Below, piece after piece: positions 51,318 to 61,461 of a stretch of DNA of 64,000 nucleotides; within the stretch, counting starts at the first letter, position 1; every line of letters starts with the position of its first letter. The notes below the pieces were generated by a model. The model made no database searches. It was not told the DNA's origin and saw only the letters and a program-made list of their open reading frames with translations. The stretch is from Parietichytrium sp. I65-24A. Its lineage: Eukaryota > Sar > Bigyra > Thraustochytrida > Thraustochytriidae. The DNA lies in the NCBI GenBank assembly GCA_012862575.1, contig BLSF01000001.1:186001-250000 (forward strand). Reading direction: 5' to 3'. The translations under genes and the position numbers were made by a program.

Positions 51318-52096
51318 CCGTCAATGGAAGGTGATGACGCAATGAGCGGAAGAAATTCATGCAACACGGAGAAACAATGTTGCATGTGAACAAAAACAAA
51401 TCATGAATATTCATGAACAAGAGAAGTATTCCTTTTCATTCTTTTTCATTCCTTTTCGTTCCTTATGTTCCCTTTGTTCTTCTTGTTCTCTGGAACTTGA
51501 ATCTGAGAAGATGATTTGCTGTGCGATTTCCAGCGCGGTGTCGGCGAGTCTTCGGAAAGCTGACGCTGAAGAATAGCTTCAATTTCATCAGGAAGCTGCG
51601 GACACGCCCATACTTCATCCCCAGCATGCGCGTGCTCAAACATCATCTTTGAATTTATAGGCTCCTTGCCTTTCATCATTGGAATGAAACCCAGCATGTG
51701 CTGTACTCCCTTCCGGTACATGTCTGCATTTACCTTTTCAACCTCCCGTATCAATTGTCGCTGCATCTCGTCATTTTTCGGCTCTGTACTGGGACAGATT
51801 GCTTGGGCCATCTCACCATTGCCGACCGCGCTTGTCATAGCTTTCAGCAGTGTCACTCGCCATACCCGACAACTTGCAGCAGTGTCGCACGCTTCATACA
51901 CTTACGAAGCTCACTTTTTCATTCCTCCTCCGACCTGGCAGCACTTCGAAAATTCAAAAATAGTGGTTCTTCATTGTGTTCCTTACTATTCTCTTTTAGA
52001 CGTGAACAAGAGAATATTCCTAAGAGTTCCTCCGAATTCTTTCTCCGTGTTGCATGAATTTCTTCCGCTCATTGCGTCATCAACTTCCATTGACGG
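51318..52096. mobile_element. 779-bp inverted-repeat element flanked by TA (MITE/Tc1-mariner-like)
   Basis: Inverted arms of 57 bp lie at 51318-51374 and 52040-52096. They start CCGTCAATGGAAG and differ at one place. Each outer end is bordered by TA, the target-site duplication of Tc1/mariner-type elements. A 16-bp perfect palindrome (TCATGAATATTCATGA) sits at 51401-51416. GAACAAGAGAA(G)TATTCC occurs in direct orientation near both inner ends (about 51415 and 52004). No transposase is visible, so it would be non-autonomous. An inversion or duplication of host sequence is an alternative. The TA match alone is weak evidence; the near-identical long arms are strong. Confidence 0.65.
51446..51901 (-). 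CDS. Possible small protein inside the inverted-repeat element
   Basis: An open frame of about 151 codons; from its first ATG it is about 130 residues, starting MTSAVGNGEMAQ. The middle is hydrophilic and helical (NDEMQRQLIREVEKVNADMY), then GFIPMMKGKEP and WACPQLPDEIEAIL, and it ends in a Lys/Asn-rich tail. It does not look like a transposase. It may be a captured host gene piece or a spurious frame; the opposite strand is also open over much of it. I do not recognise a family. Confidence 0.3.
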   Translation of the reverse strand: MYEACDTAASCRVWRVTLLKAMTSAVGNGEMAQAICPSTEPKNDEMQRQLIREVEKVNADMYRKGVQHMLGFIPMMKGKEPINSKMMFEHAHAGDEVWACPQLPDEIEAILQRQLSEDSPTPRWKSHSKSSSQIQVPENKKNKGNIRNEKE

Positions 52097-52651
52097 TACC
52101 GGTACGGTACCGGCACCCCAGTGATGGACCTCACACAATGTAAAAATTGAGTATTAGTTGCCATTTTTACACTCTCAAAACGGTAATCACAAGGCACCGT
52201 ACGACTGCACGTGCATGGTCAGGTTGACCAGAGCGTATCATTCCATTCGCATCTGTTGGAGCTCAAGTCCCACTTGATCGCAAGCCGGCTGCTATGAAGC
52301 GCTGTGTCGCTCTTGATAGCAGTCTAATCCGTGCAAATTTCACTATTATCGCCACTGTACTGTACACAAGTACCTTCACTGAGTCAACGCCCACAATCAA
52401 CGCCTATTTCTCTTTCGGCAGATTCTTGTGCACGTAAGAGGTAGGTAGTATCGGTTGTGAGAAAAGCTTCTGGAGTGATGTGGTCAGGGCAAAAGGGAAA
52501 GCAAACTCCTTTGAAAAGCCCTTGAAGAGCGCGCACAAGGCGTGGAAGGCGAGGAGTCGCCCGGGAAACTGCTGCTGGAGACCCTTTAACCGCGGGCAAG
52601 CCTCGAACTGATCTTGAACCCATTCGTAGCATCCAAGCAGGAGGAGCAGCG
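52097..52651. other. Promoter region of the AIDA-like gene
   Basis: Begins with overlapping GGTACCGGTACGGTACCGG repeats (52095-52117) and otherwise has no visible feature or gene. Confidence 0.45.
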
Positions 52652-53536
52652 ATGAGCGAAGAAGGCTTGGAGCAGGCGCGTATCAGGGCGAAGGAATTCA
52701 TCACCAAGAGTTTGGCAGAATGCGTCAAGGCAGACGTCTGGGGCCAGGTCATCGAGGCGGTGGAGGGCTATGAGGCGCTCTTAAATAAGCTTGTGGTCAC
52801 CGCGCCGCAATTAAACCTGAACCAGGAAGACGACAGACTCTTGCACGACTTGGGTTGCGTCTCGAAAGCGCGATGCCAAGTGCTCACAGCCACTACCCCA
52901 GTGAGCGGGCCAGAGCAAGAGGACATGAAGAAAGTCTCCAAGGCTCTGGAGGACCTCTTTGTAGAGCACACTCCGAAGGCGTTTCCGTATGATGTTCAGC
53001 AACTGGAATTTCATAAGACTCGGCTGTGGCCGGACCCGGTGGAATTGCGCTTGGACCAACCAGTGAAACCGGGCGGCTTGCTCATTCCAAGGCCTATTAC
53101 CAAGAACGGAGAAAAACATGTCTCAATAGAGATTAGAACGATTGGAATCAAGGACGCCGAAGACTTCGTCAATCCATTTATTAGAGTTTCCGTTCTGGAC
53201 CCGGCTGGAAATCCTCTCGAGCCCAAGCAGGAAACCCCATATGCAGAGAAACAGATCCGCTACAGGGTGGACTTCAACACTATCGTGCATATTCAAACCT
53301 CCCTGGAGGAGCTGACTGCTAAGAACGGGGGAATCTTTTTGGAGTTTGTTCATTTCAAGGAGCTTAAGAATAAGACCAGCACGAAGTCATGGGCTTTATT
53401 AGAACCTGATGAGTTTTCCAACAGCGGAGAAAAGCTTTTGGAAGTGTACCAAAAGCCTTTGCAGAAGACTCGCAAGAAGTTCAAGCTTGTTACCACGAAG
53501 AAGCTCTATTTGAACGTCCGCCTCATTATCAACTAG
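52652..53536 (+). CDS. AIDA: AIDA-like protein (axin interactor, dorsalization-associated) with C2 domain
   Basis: 294 residues, one exon, ATG 52652, close to human AIDA's 306. The N-terminal helical AIDA domain (about 5-115) shows WGQVIEAVEGYEALLNKL and AFPYDVQ, matching AIDA's WGQLVEAIDEYQ and FPFDVQ. The C-terminal C2 domain (about 140-294) has TIGIKDAEDFVNPFIRVSV, GIFLEFVHFKELKNKTSTKS, LYQKP-like VYQKPLQKTRKKFKL and TTKKLYLNVRL, all in AIDA order. In animals AIDA blocks Axin-driven JNK activation and acts in ER-associated degradation of lipid enzymes, with its C2 domain binding membranes. The role in protists is unknown. The match along the full length makes the assignment firm. Confidence 0.93.
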   Translation: MSEEGLEQARIRAKEFITKSLAECVKADVWGQVIEAVEGYEALLNKLVVTAPQLNLNQEDDRLLHDLGCVSKARCQVLTATTPVSGPEQEDMKKVSKALEDLFVEHTPKAFPYDVQQLEFHKTRLWPDPVELRLDQPVKPGGLLIPRPITKNGEKHVSIEIRTIGIKDAEDFVNPFIRVSVLDPAGNPLEPKQETPYAEKQIRYRVDFNTIVHIQTSLEELTAKNGGIFLEFVHFKELKNKTSTKSWALLEPDEFSNSGEKLLEVYQKPLQKTRKKFKLVTTKKLYLNVRLIIN

Positions 53537-55387
53537 TCCGTTAGTGTTTGTTTCTCGCGCCCATGTAAATCACTTTTTCCATTTTCGCTCTTTTTGTTTT
53601 TCACTCTTCGCGGAAACTGCCAGCCTTGGCACTCTCAAACCTTGCCGAGTGAAACTGGAAGTTACAGACAGATCGGCATCTACCAGCTTCACCCAAATGT
53701 TCCGAAATTTATAAGACTGTGTATTCGCATTAAAGAAATTGTCGCTTTGTGTCCCAGAGTTCATCGCAACCCAACATCACGTCTTCTATATTTTTCTAAG
53801 CTGCGTCCATGGCTCTTCGAAACATTTGCCCAAATTTACATTTGTTGCGCCAAAAGGAAAAAGTTTGTAGTTCCCACGCTTTGAAAAAACAAAGTTGACG
53901 AAAGGAGAAGAGTCTGGTTTCTCACACCAAGCTAAGATTGAGGTCTTGGCAGTTCCAAGTTTTAGCGAAGTAAAGGGACTGCCCCTCAGGAACCGGATGC
54001 TTTACAACTTCAATCCATCACTCGCACACACTAACGTCAACGAATGGTGTTTTTCTTCGGCGATGACAGAGGCGCTCCGCCTCGTATTGCGCCCTTCTGA
54101 AGATGACGAATGTCCAGACTCTCGCCAAGTCTTTGGCCCATTTTGTCGTCAACAGTATTCTCAAAAGCAGAATTCAGCAAAATATCGGAATCAATCTTAT
54201 CCTTCGACCTCCCTCAAGCATCGACTTCTTCGCTTTCGCAGAACGCAAAGGGACTCTGACAAAAGGAGATCACACTCTGCCTTCCATCCCTGGCACTCTT
54301 GAAGTTTTGTCGCGATCATGTCAAAATGGGGCAGAGGTCCTGCTTCCTCAAATTCAAGATTCAAGTGTTTTCCTTTTCGGCACTCGCAATCACTAGAGAC
54401 CATCGCGGCTCAAAACACCAGCGAGTCCCGGTACTCTCGAGTGCCTCAAGACAGTGACTCGGACAATGGCATGGCATCATGATCATCTTTCAAAGTAAAA
54501 CGAACACCCGCAAATACTCAAGCACTGACTACCGACCCAGTACACAATCCTGCTCAGAGGAGCAAGTTACAACGTGTTAGTACTTGTCTTGAGAGAGAGT
54601 TGAATTTTGATTGCGTCGCCAGATTTGTCAATCAATGCGTATACTTGGGACATGTATAGACACAATGTTACCAACACGCTGCGCTCGAGTAGACCCCAAG
54701 CATTCCAAGCATCCTTTTCCTCTGCGTGCTCTTCGCAGCTCTTCTCAGGCGGACAAGGTGCACAGCTTGGGATGCTGCTGTACTAGCACACAATGCGCTC
54801 GAGCGTAGTGCAGATACGGACACGAGCGAACGTGTGAGTGAGCGCGCGCGCCTTTGCCCGAAGGCGCTGTCGTATTGCAAAGTAATGTATTGGCAGGGGA
54901 CGGACCTTGAGTCTCCTCAAGTCGTGTTGGAGCGCACAGACACGCAAAGCACACGAAGCTCACGGAGGAGGCAAAGGCCGAGTGAAACATATCACCTAGA
55001 ACATCAAAGCATGACAAGGTTGGCTGCAAAAGTGCATGTGGAAGAGTCAGAAAAAGGAAACGTGGGACGGAAACTGAGAGCCAAGGAGATAAATTTCATT
55101 GGCGGTGGGTGTTCAATAAAAATTGAGAGATAGAGAGAGAGAGCTACTACAGAATTGCCTCGGAAGGTCGCTCACGGAGAGCGCAGTCCCGGTGGCGTTA
55201 AATTATGAAAGAGATGAACATGTCAATCAATAAATAAATGTCACAGCGCTTTGGTGGCGCGGGAGAGACCGCACTTGCACTTGCTGAGCTTGCGGGGTGG
55301 AGGCCGGGGCCAGACATGAGAATAGGAATACAACAGGTCAGTCATTTGCACGGGTCAGGGGTCTATGTCACAAAAGGGGCGTTCAGC
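53537..55387. other. Convergent intergenic region
   Basis: No convincing gene. A frame from about 54067 to 54396 on the plus strand has protein-like composition over about 90 codons but no recognisable family or clear start. GA-rich sequence lies at 55125-55143. Confidence 0.4.
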
Positions 55388-56410
55388 TTAAGCCACGGGA
55401 ATGTCATCGATAAAGCATTCGATATCGTCAGCCAAGTCGATGTTGAGCAGGTCGAGTTCGTAGTCGTTGAAGTCCAGGTCCAGCAGCTGTGTGCAGGAAG
55501 AGAGCGAAGAATAGCCCGAGATTGAGTCAGAGTCAAAGTAGGCGTCCTTATCTTCTCCTGCAAGCACAGGTAGAGGATCCAAGAAGTCGGATCGCGGCCG
55601 CTTCGTTAATGACTCGGGCCCTTCACACTCTTCGTTTGCCGCGCGCTTGCTGTTGATGATGGCTTTCGCAAGACGCTGGTTTCTGCGGTTTTGGTTTGGC
55701 TTTGCGATTGGAGCAGTTGGGGTAACGTGGAAACGACGACGACGGCGGCAAAACAAGAGGAAGGGGCTGGAGACGCACGAAGCGAGGCAGACGAGGCGAT
55801 CTTGGTCCACCTTCTCAAAAACGTAGACCTTGTAACAGTGCTCTGCATTGCAGGAGTGCTTATTGGCTGCCCAGCCATAGTGCCACCCTTTTAGCTTGCG
55901 GTTGAACTCAAACTGGTTGCTTCCCGATGCTCCTTGGCAAGCCTCCGCTCTGATGAACGGCTTGGTAACGAGGGTCAATGTTCGCTCCAACGACTGCAGC
56001 TTTTCGAAGGACACACTTTCGCCCACACTGGGGTTGATCCCAGCGTTGGTATCGTCCTGCTGCTCGTTCAAGAGGAATTGCGCGTAGCAGACGATCTCCT
56101 TCCCTTCAGCCCCGTTCACGCACACCTTGATGGACTTTCCGCAGAAGCCGCGCTCTCTATGCTGCTTGCCGCAGTCGGGAAAGCATCGCAGGTTCTTCAG
56201 GCCGCCGCGCTTGTTGTTTCTTTGGTACATGTCCCGAAACTCTGTGTCGACAAAGGTGACCTTCACATCACTCGATGTAGGTGCCGTTTTTTCTGGAAAA
56301 GCATCGCATGGCTCTGACGCAGAGCTGCTGATCTCCGCGGCGGAGTCGCAGGCTTCTGCGGTGCCTGCAGAGGAAGCCTCAGGACTTGAGGGCTGTGTGA
56401 TCTCGCACAT
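55388..56410 (-). CDS. Nuclear-looking Cys-rich protein with acidic C-terminus, possible transcription regulator
   Basis: 340 residues, one exon, ATG 56410. A Ser/Ala/Glu-rich N-terminal 55 residues precede a globular part (about 60-225) with regularly placed Cys and His: LRCFPDCGKQHRERGFCGKS, EIVCYAQFL, HSCNAEHCYKVYVF, and ASCVSSPFLLFCRRRRRFH. The last phrase, a Ser-Ser-Pro-Phe strand followed by basic residues, recalls immunoglobulin-like DNA-binding folds (p53/Rel class) only loosely. Likely nuclear signals are RRRRRFH, NRRNQR and TKRPRSD. The C-terminal 55 residues are strongly acidic with bulky hydrophobics (LLDLDFNDYELDLLNIDL), typical of a transactivation segment. I infer a transcription factor; no family is identified. 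Confidence 0.72.
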   Translation of the reverse strand: MCEITQPSSPEASSAGTAEACDSAAEISSSASEPCDAFPEKTAPTSSDVKVTFVDTEFRDMYQRNNKRGGLKNLRCFPDCGKQHRERGFCGKSIKVCVNGAEGKEIVCYAQFLLNEQQDDTNAGINPSVGESVSFEKLQSLERTLTLVTKPFIRAEACQGASGSNQFEFNRKLKGWHYGWAANKHSCNAEHCYKVYVFEKVDQDRLVCLASCVSSPFLLFCRRRRRFHVTPTAPIAKPNQNRRNQRLAKAIINSKRAANEECEGPESLTKRPRSDFLDPLPVLAGEDKDAYFDSDSISGYSSLSSCTQLLDLDFNDYELDLLNIDLADDIECFIDDIPVA

Positions 56411-59400
56411 ATTGTCTCCGAGTTTTTGCAAACTATTCGCTGTTCAAGTCGCCTGTTTTGTGGTTCGAATCGGTGATTGTTGGACCTCCAACTCGAGAGA
56501 AATAATCCTTTGTCGATGCTGTCTTCGAGGTCCAGCGTCACTGTGTTGGCGGTTGGTGAGCTTATTGCCTTGAATAGCAAACGATTGGGAATTATGAAGC
56601 CATAAACAGCTGGGTCCGGAAGCTCCGAGCCGCATATGCAAAAGTTCAATTGTCCAAAGCGAGAATGCAAGCATGCAGACGATGACGCTTGTCGACTCTC
56701 CTGCACAAAACAATCCTTGGCCAATTCAAAGGGAGGACCATTTTCGACCGCAACGTTTGCGCGAGCGTACCGGACTGCTCGGAGTCACTGGCGCCAAGGC
56801 GCTGCTGGCACACCAGGTTTGGTACGTGAGGTCGGAAGATCGCAAAGAAATCGCCCAGTCCTCCCTTCACGTTTTCCGAGCAAGTTATCTTGATCTTTTT
56901 CCTTTGCCCCCCGACTCATAGTCCGGACTGTGGAAGGAGCCAATACCTTAATACCCTGGGACACGGGTCGTTCACATTAAGTCAATTAGAACCAAGTCTC
57001 CCGCACTAACGCCTGGGAGATATGGACCATGCCCACTCTCCTATCCTCTTTCTCTCTCTCCCTTCTCTCTTCCCTCGAGCCGAGTATCGAGGGGGCAGAC
57101 TAGAGGTGAGCCGCAGCTCAAAGGATAGATAGAGTTCAGTTTCAGGTCGGTATAGAAGGCGGAGGAGGGAGAATGAAGTCTTCACAATTCAGATGTCTTC
57201 AGACTCGCAAGCAGAGGGAAGAGCTGCTACGAGTTTGTACGTTTGACACCATGGGATTCATTCAGTTGGTCTGGTCAGATGCGGGAGTTCCCATTTATGT
57301 CTGCCCTTTCGAAACGCGCCTGGTTTGACTCGTTTCAATGTTTTATTTCTGCTCCGATCCGGTAATCTCAACTTGGAATGTCAACGAATTTTCGATCCAC
57401 GGACGACTGACTGACTGACTGTCGAACAATGCCAATCGGAAAAAAGGAAGGCACTTGCAGTTCTTTCCTGATTCGAACGTGTGTATCAAAACCAAATCAA
57501 ATCGAATCGACCAGCCAAAAACCTCGACTCTCACAGGCTCGCGTCTTCTATAATTTATCTTCTCCATAAACTCACAGTGCCAAGTAAGACTTGGTGCATG
57601 CACATGGCTGAGATATGGCTGAGTCTCTGCGAACTTTTGCCTTTTCATTTGCCATTGCCAGCACTTGTGAGCCCTGACACAGAGGCGGGCTCTGACTGTG
57701 AGTGAGATCTTCACTTGCTTACGGTAGAGATGAGTACTAGTACTTTGAAGCTTAGTGGAAACGCTGCTGTGTTGCAGGACAAGTAGAAAGGGAGCGGGGC
57801 GCCTCACAAAGATATTTCTTTGGGACTTTCTCGGACTGGACTAGTCGCGATGGCGGTACTCTAGAGCAAGTTTATTTACTTTTCCTTCTCTCGCGAACAC
57901 GATCGTACAAAGATGTCCTTGCTTTCGCTTTAGCTTTCACTTTCGCTTGCGTCCAGCGTGTTCACTACATGCGAGCCGTGGATTCTTCTGGTTTCTTACT
58001 GTAAATGGTTTTGAGCGCAAAGTTCGTTTGACTGATATGTGACATGAGAGAGAGATTGCACTCCAACTCCAATCCGGCAGTTCTCATCTTGGCATGATGC
58101 GGATCCACGACCCGCTCACTCCACCCACATCATGATTGCTTTGTCCATCTCAATGCCAAGACTTTCTTTCGTTGAATGTGCAGTGGACTGGAACAACTTG
58201 CAAGGGCAGACTGACAGAAGCTGACACGAAGGGAGCGGCTAACCATGCACTGTTGTGTGTCGGATGAGGCAGACTGGAGAGCGCCGTCCAAAACAGTCGC
58301 TTGCCACAGTAGGTAAATCTAAATCTGCCGCTTCGAATCACAGAAACCACTCCCGGAGGCTGAGGGCTAAAGACTTGCACAGAGGACGGTCGTCCAGTAC
58401 TCAGTACCAGTGGTGCCAGTGGTACGTTGCACATTGGACTGCGAACCCCACTCTTTGGCTTCCAGCTAGCTCCATGCTCAGAGTCGGAGTCAGGAGTGAG
58501 AAGGAGGGGGCAAATACTGCCAGAGACTAGAGTGAGGGGAACTGGGATGGATCCCAGCTCAGAGGAGGGTTCGTGAGGCGATTGATGGCGATTGGCATCC
58601 ATCTCACTGAACGAGGCCGGTTATGAGGTAAGTGCGCACCCCGCACTTGGGCCAAGGCTTCGAAACATCTCTCTCTCTTAGCCTTAGCACTTCTCCGTTT
58701 GATGGGCGTAGCGATGTGTGTTTGCATTGCGCCAGTTGGCCTTTCCTGTTGCCTCGAATTCGACGCTCTGAGAGAAATTATTTGACTGACTGTGAGTGAA
58801 ATCACCAACTGATGTGTACTCACAGTCGAAGAAACTCGGCGATTTTTCAACATGCAGAGCTTTGTTGTTCTACGCGTCTGAAGAATTCAAAGATAGAAGG
58901 ACAGCGATTGCAGCGAAACAAAAACAAAACAAATAAGAAGGAATTCCGACAGCAAAGTCTAAGAGGATGCGGGGTTAGCTACATTGGCTACATACCTCCC
59001 GTCGTTCCTGTAAGAGCGTAACCGGATCCTCTTCAGTCAAACGGGTGTGAACAACGCATTGCTTTGTAACACTAGCTAGGAGACGCGTAAGTGCCCTCTG
59101 TCTAGTGTTGGCGAGCGAGCGAGTGCGAAGCGGGTCCAGCGCTTGGCAGCGCCAAACTCTAATGTCGGTTGATGGCGGGGGAGCAGTCTGTCTTACGGTG
59201 GCAAACGCCACATCTTGGATCTTTCTAAATTCTTCCTTCCCCTGCTCTGGTGGCCGGAGAAAAAAGCGGGAAGAAAAACGAAAAGCACAGACTAACTTAC
59301 CGGTACAACTAATTTCGTTGCACAGCTCGATGAGTACGAACGAGTTGTGCTGCACTCCTTCTGTTCGGAGCAGGTGTCAGGTAGAACTTTAAAAGGATAC

Positions 59401-61362
59401 TGTTCTCACACAGACAAGGATCTGGTACTCACAGTCAGCTGTTTGTGAGTGGGTACCGTAGCCACCGGCAAATCCACCGAGTTTCAAAAAGAGCGACCGC
59501 CAATCGAACATTGGCGCCTTAGGAGGCGAGCCAGTGAGTGCCAGTTGTGAAACAGTGAAACAGAACCCCGGCGCGACTGAAATGGGTTGAGGTTCAAGAG
59601 GTGTTTTCCAAATTGACTGAAGACTGACTGCGAAAATTGTTCATTCTGTGTCGAATCAACGCATCGTCAATCAACGAAAATTGACTGAGAACAAAAAATG
59701 GGTGTCGCGGCTAGGTATCTTGTACTCACTGTCAGTACTACTTGTCATAAGTTTTGCCAACATCGGTTTGGATCATTCGGTTCAAGTTTGGCTCGCCGCG
59801 CTTTTGAGTGGAACGGAAGGTAGGACCTTCCTTCCCTCTCTCTGTCTTTCTCCTTCCCAATTGGAAATGGCCTTCTTTTCCCCTTTTCCCTTTTCCTCCT
59901 GTTCACAAGCTTCATGTCTTCTCTCTGGTGTCTGATGATGTCAAGTGTTTAATATGTTTAATGTCTCATGTCTGTGTCCGAGAGTCAATCAACTTGCAGT
60001 CAATCTGGGACGCGTTGGATGCTTCTCACAACTCAGAGATTTGACAGTATTGTTATTAGCACGGCGCTGATTGCGCGTACTACCATGCAATGCAATTCAT
60101 CAAAAACTCGCTGGACTGTTGCGAACTTACGAAACTTACGAGCAATCGTCGCTTGCTTGCGCTTCGGGGGGCCAAGAGGGGTCTCTGTCTGTCTAGCATA
60201 GAGGCGTCCGCTGGTGGTAGCTGGGAACCAAACTTACTCGTCCGTATCGTTCTATCATTCTGGGCTCAGCCCTTCTTCTGAACGCAAAAATGCACCTTGT
60301 TTCTCACATGGTGGAGAGAGAACTGAGAGAACCCACCTCAGCAGAGACAGTGCGCGTTTCTCTCTCTCTCTCTCTCTCTCTTTCGCGAGAGCGTCCCGCG
60401 AGAGGTACTGAGTACTGAGTACCACTACTGAGAGTGAGCACAGAGAGCGAAGGACTGGGTCACTGCCTTCACTGCCGGTGCACACCTACTTTGCTGGGCA
60501 TTTGTTTGTAGTTGTTTTGGTCGTGTTTTGTCTGTGCAGAAATGTTCAGAATTCAGAAGAAGAAGAAGAATTCAGCAACGCAAGCAACGCGATCGATGTC
60601 CATCGGGTTTCCATCGATCTGCGCAGAAACCTTCTGGTTGACTAAACTTGGAAAGTTGAATTATTATTTTTTATAGATTCTGAACTCGTCAATTCTGAGT
60701 TCTGTTAGTTCTGTTAGTTCTGTTCTGAAAATCCAAGCAGTGGAGTAGGAGGGAAAAATGTTGACTGGTAACGGTTGACTACGTATAGCTATGATAATCG
60801 GCATATTTGCTATGCGCAGTTGGCTTTCTGTTTCTCTTAGCAAAGCATAATGTGGACTAGAAGCTCATCCTCGTTGCTGGGTGCCGAACTGTGCAATCGA
60901 CCATCTTGAAGGTGCTGCGCAACATTGGGGGCTACAGGGCGAACATGGCGAGATTATTACTATCTAACCTATTAACTGGTAATATGTTGAATACTATGCA
61001 AGAGTGCCTCATACCCCCGTGTTTGTCGAGTTGAGCAAAGTCTATGTCCTCCCTTCCTTCCCTCACAAAACTCTCAAATCCATACTTGCGGGGCATCGCA
61101 GAACATATATTTGTCCGGTTCTAAATTTGAAAACTTTGTAATCTTTACTTTTTTTTCGGGCTTGTGTCAACAAGTATCATTACAAAACTCACGAAATCCG
61201 CGCCTGGACGTCGCGCTGTCGTTCTTTAGTTCCGCTGCGCACCCGCTCATCACTCGCAAAAGGTCCTCGCGCACCCACACTTGCGGCATCAGCGGTACTC
61301 AGGGTCAATCTGGGGACGCGGCCAAATTTCCAATTCCTGGCGCGAAAAGTAGTTGTTTGTCG
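56411..61362. other. 5 kb gene-poor stretch
   Basis: No coding frame with protein-like composition or known motif is seen. It has CT tracts (57046-57075, 60360-60382), (TGAC)n (57402-57417), AGAAG repeats (60556-60570), several TGACTGTGAGT/ACTCACAGTCA words (57693, 58787, 58817, 59426, 59723) and GAGTACTGAGTACC at 60404-60422. Confidence 0.5.
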
Positions 61363-61461
61363 ATGGCAGATGGCAGATGGCAGATGGCAGATGGCAGATG
61401 GCAGATGGCAGATGGCAGATGGCAGATGGCAGATGGCAGATGGCAAGATGGCAAGATGGCA
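61362..61461. repeat. (GATGGCA)n 7-bp microsatellite overlapping a start codon
   Basis: Twelve exact GATGGCA units at 61362-61445, then two more units spaced by one extra A. Each unit contains an ATG, so starts occur in all three frames. Every third unit is in frame with the downstream protein and would encode WQMADGR repeats. Confidence 0.95.

Noticed and set aside
51666-52124. Plus-strand frame across the inverted-repeat element
   Set aside because: It overlaps the opposite-strand frame, runs into the right arm and looks non-coding.
54067-54396. Plus-strand frame with protein-like composition (LAKSLAHFVVNSILKS and following)
   Set aside because: About 90-110 codons, no clear start, no recognised family and no splice partner seen; kept only as a note in the intergenic entry.
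56461-56480. GGTTCGAATCGG, a tRNA B-box-like sequence
   Set aside because: No matching A box, acceptor stem or anticodon arm could be fitted around it.
59648-59935. 95-codon frame with a hydrophobic segment
   Set aside because: The hydrophobic run is followed by CT-repeat translation and no homologous family is recalled.
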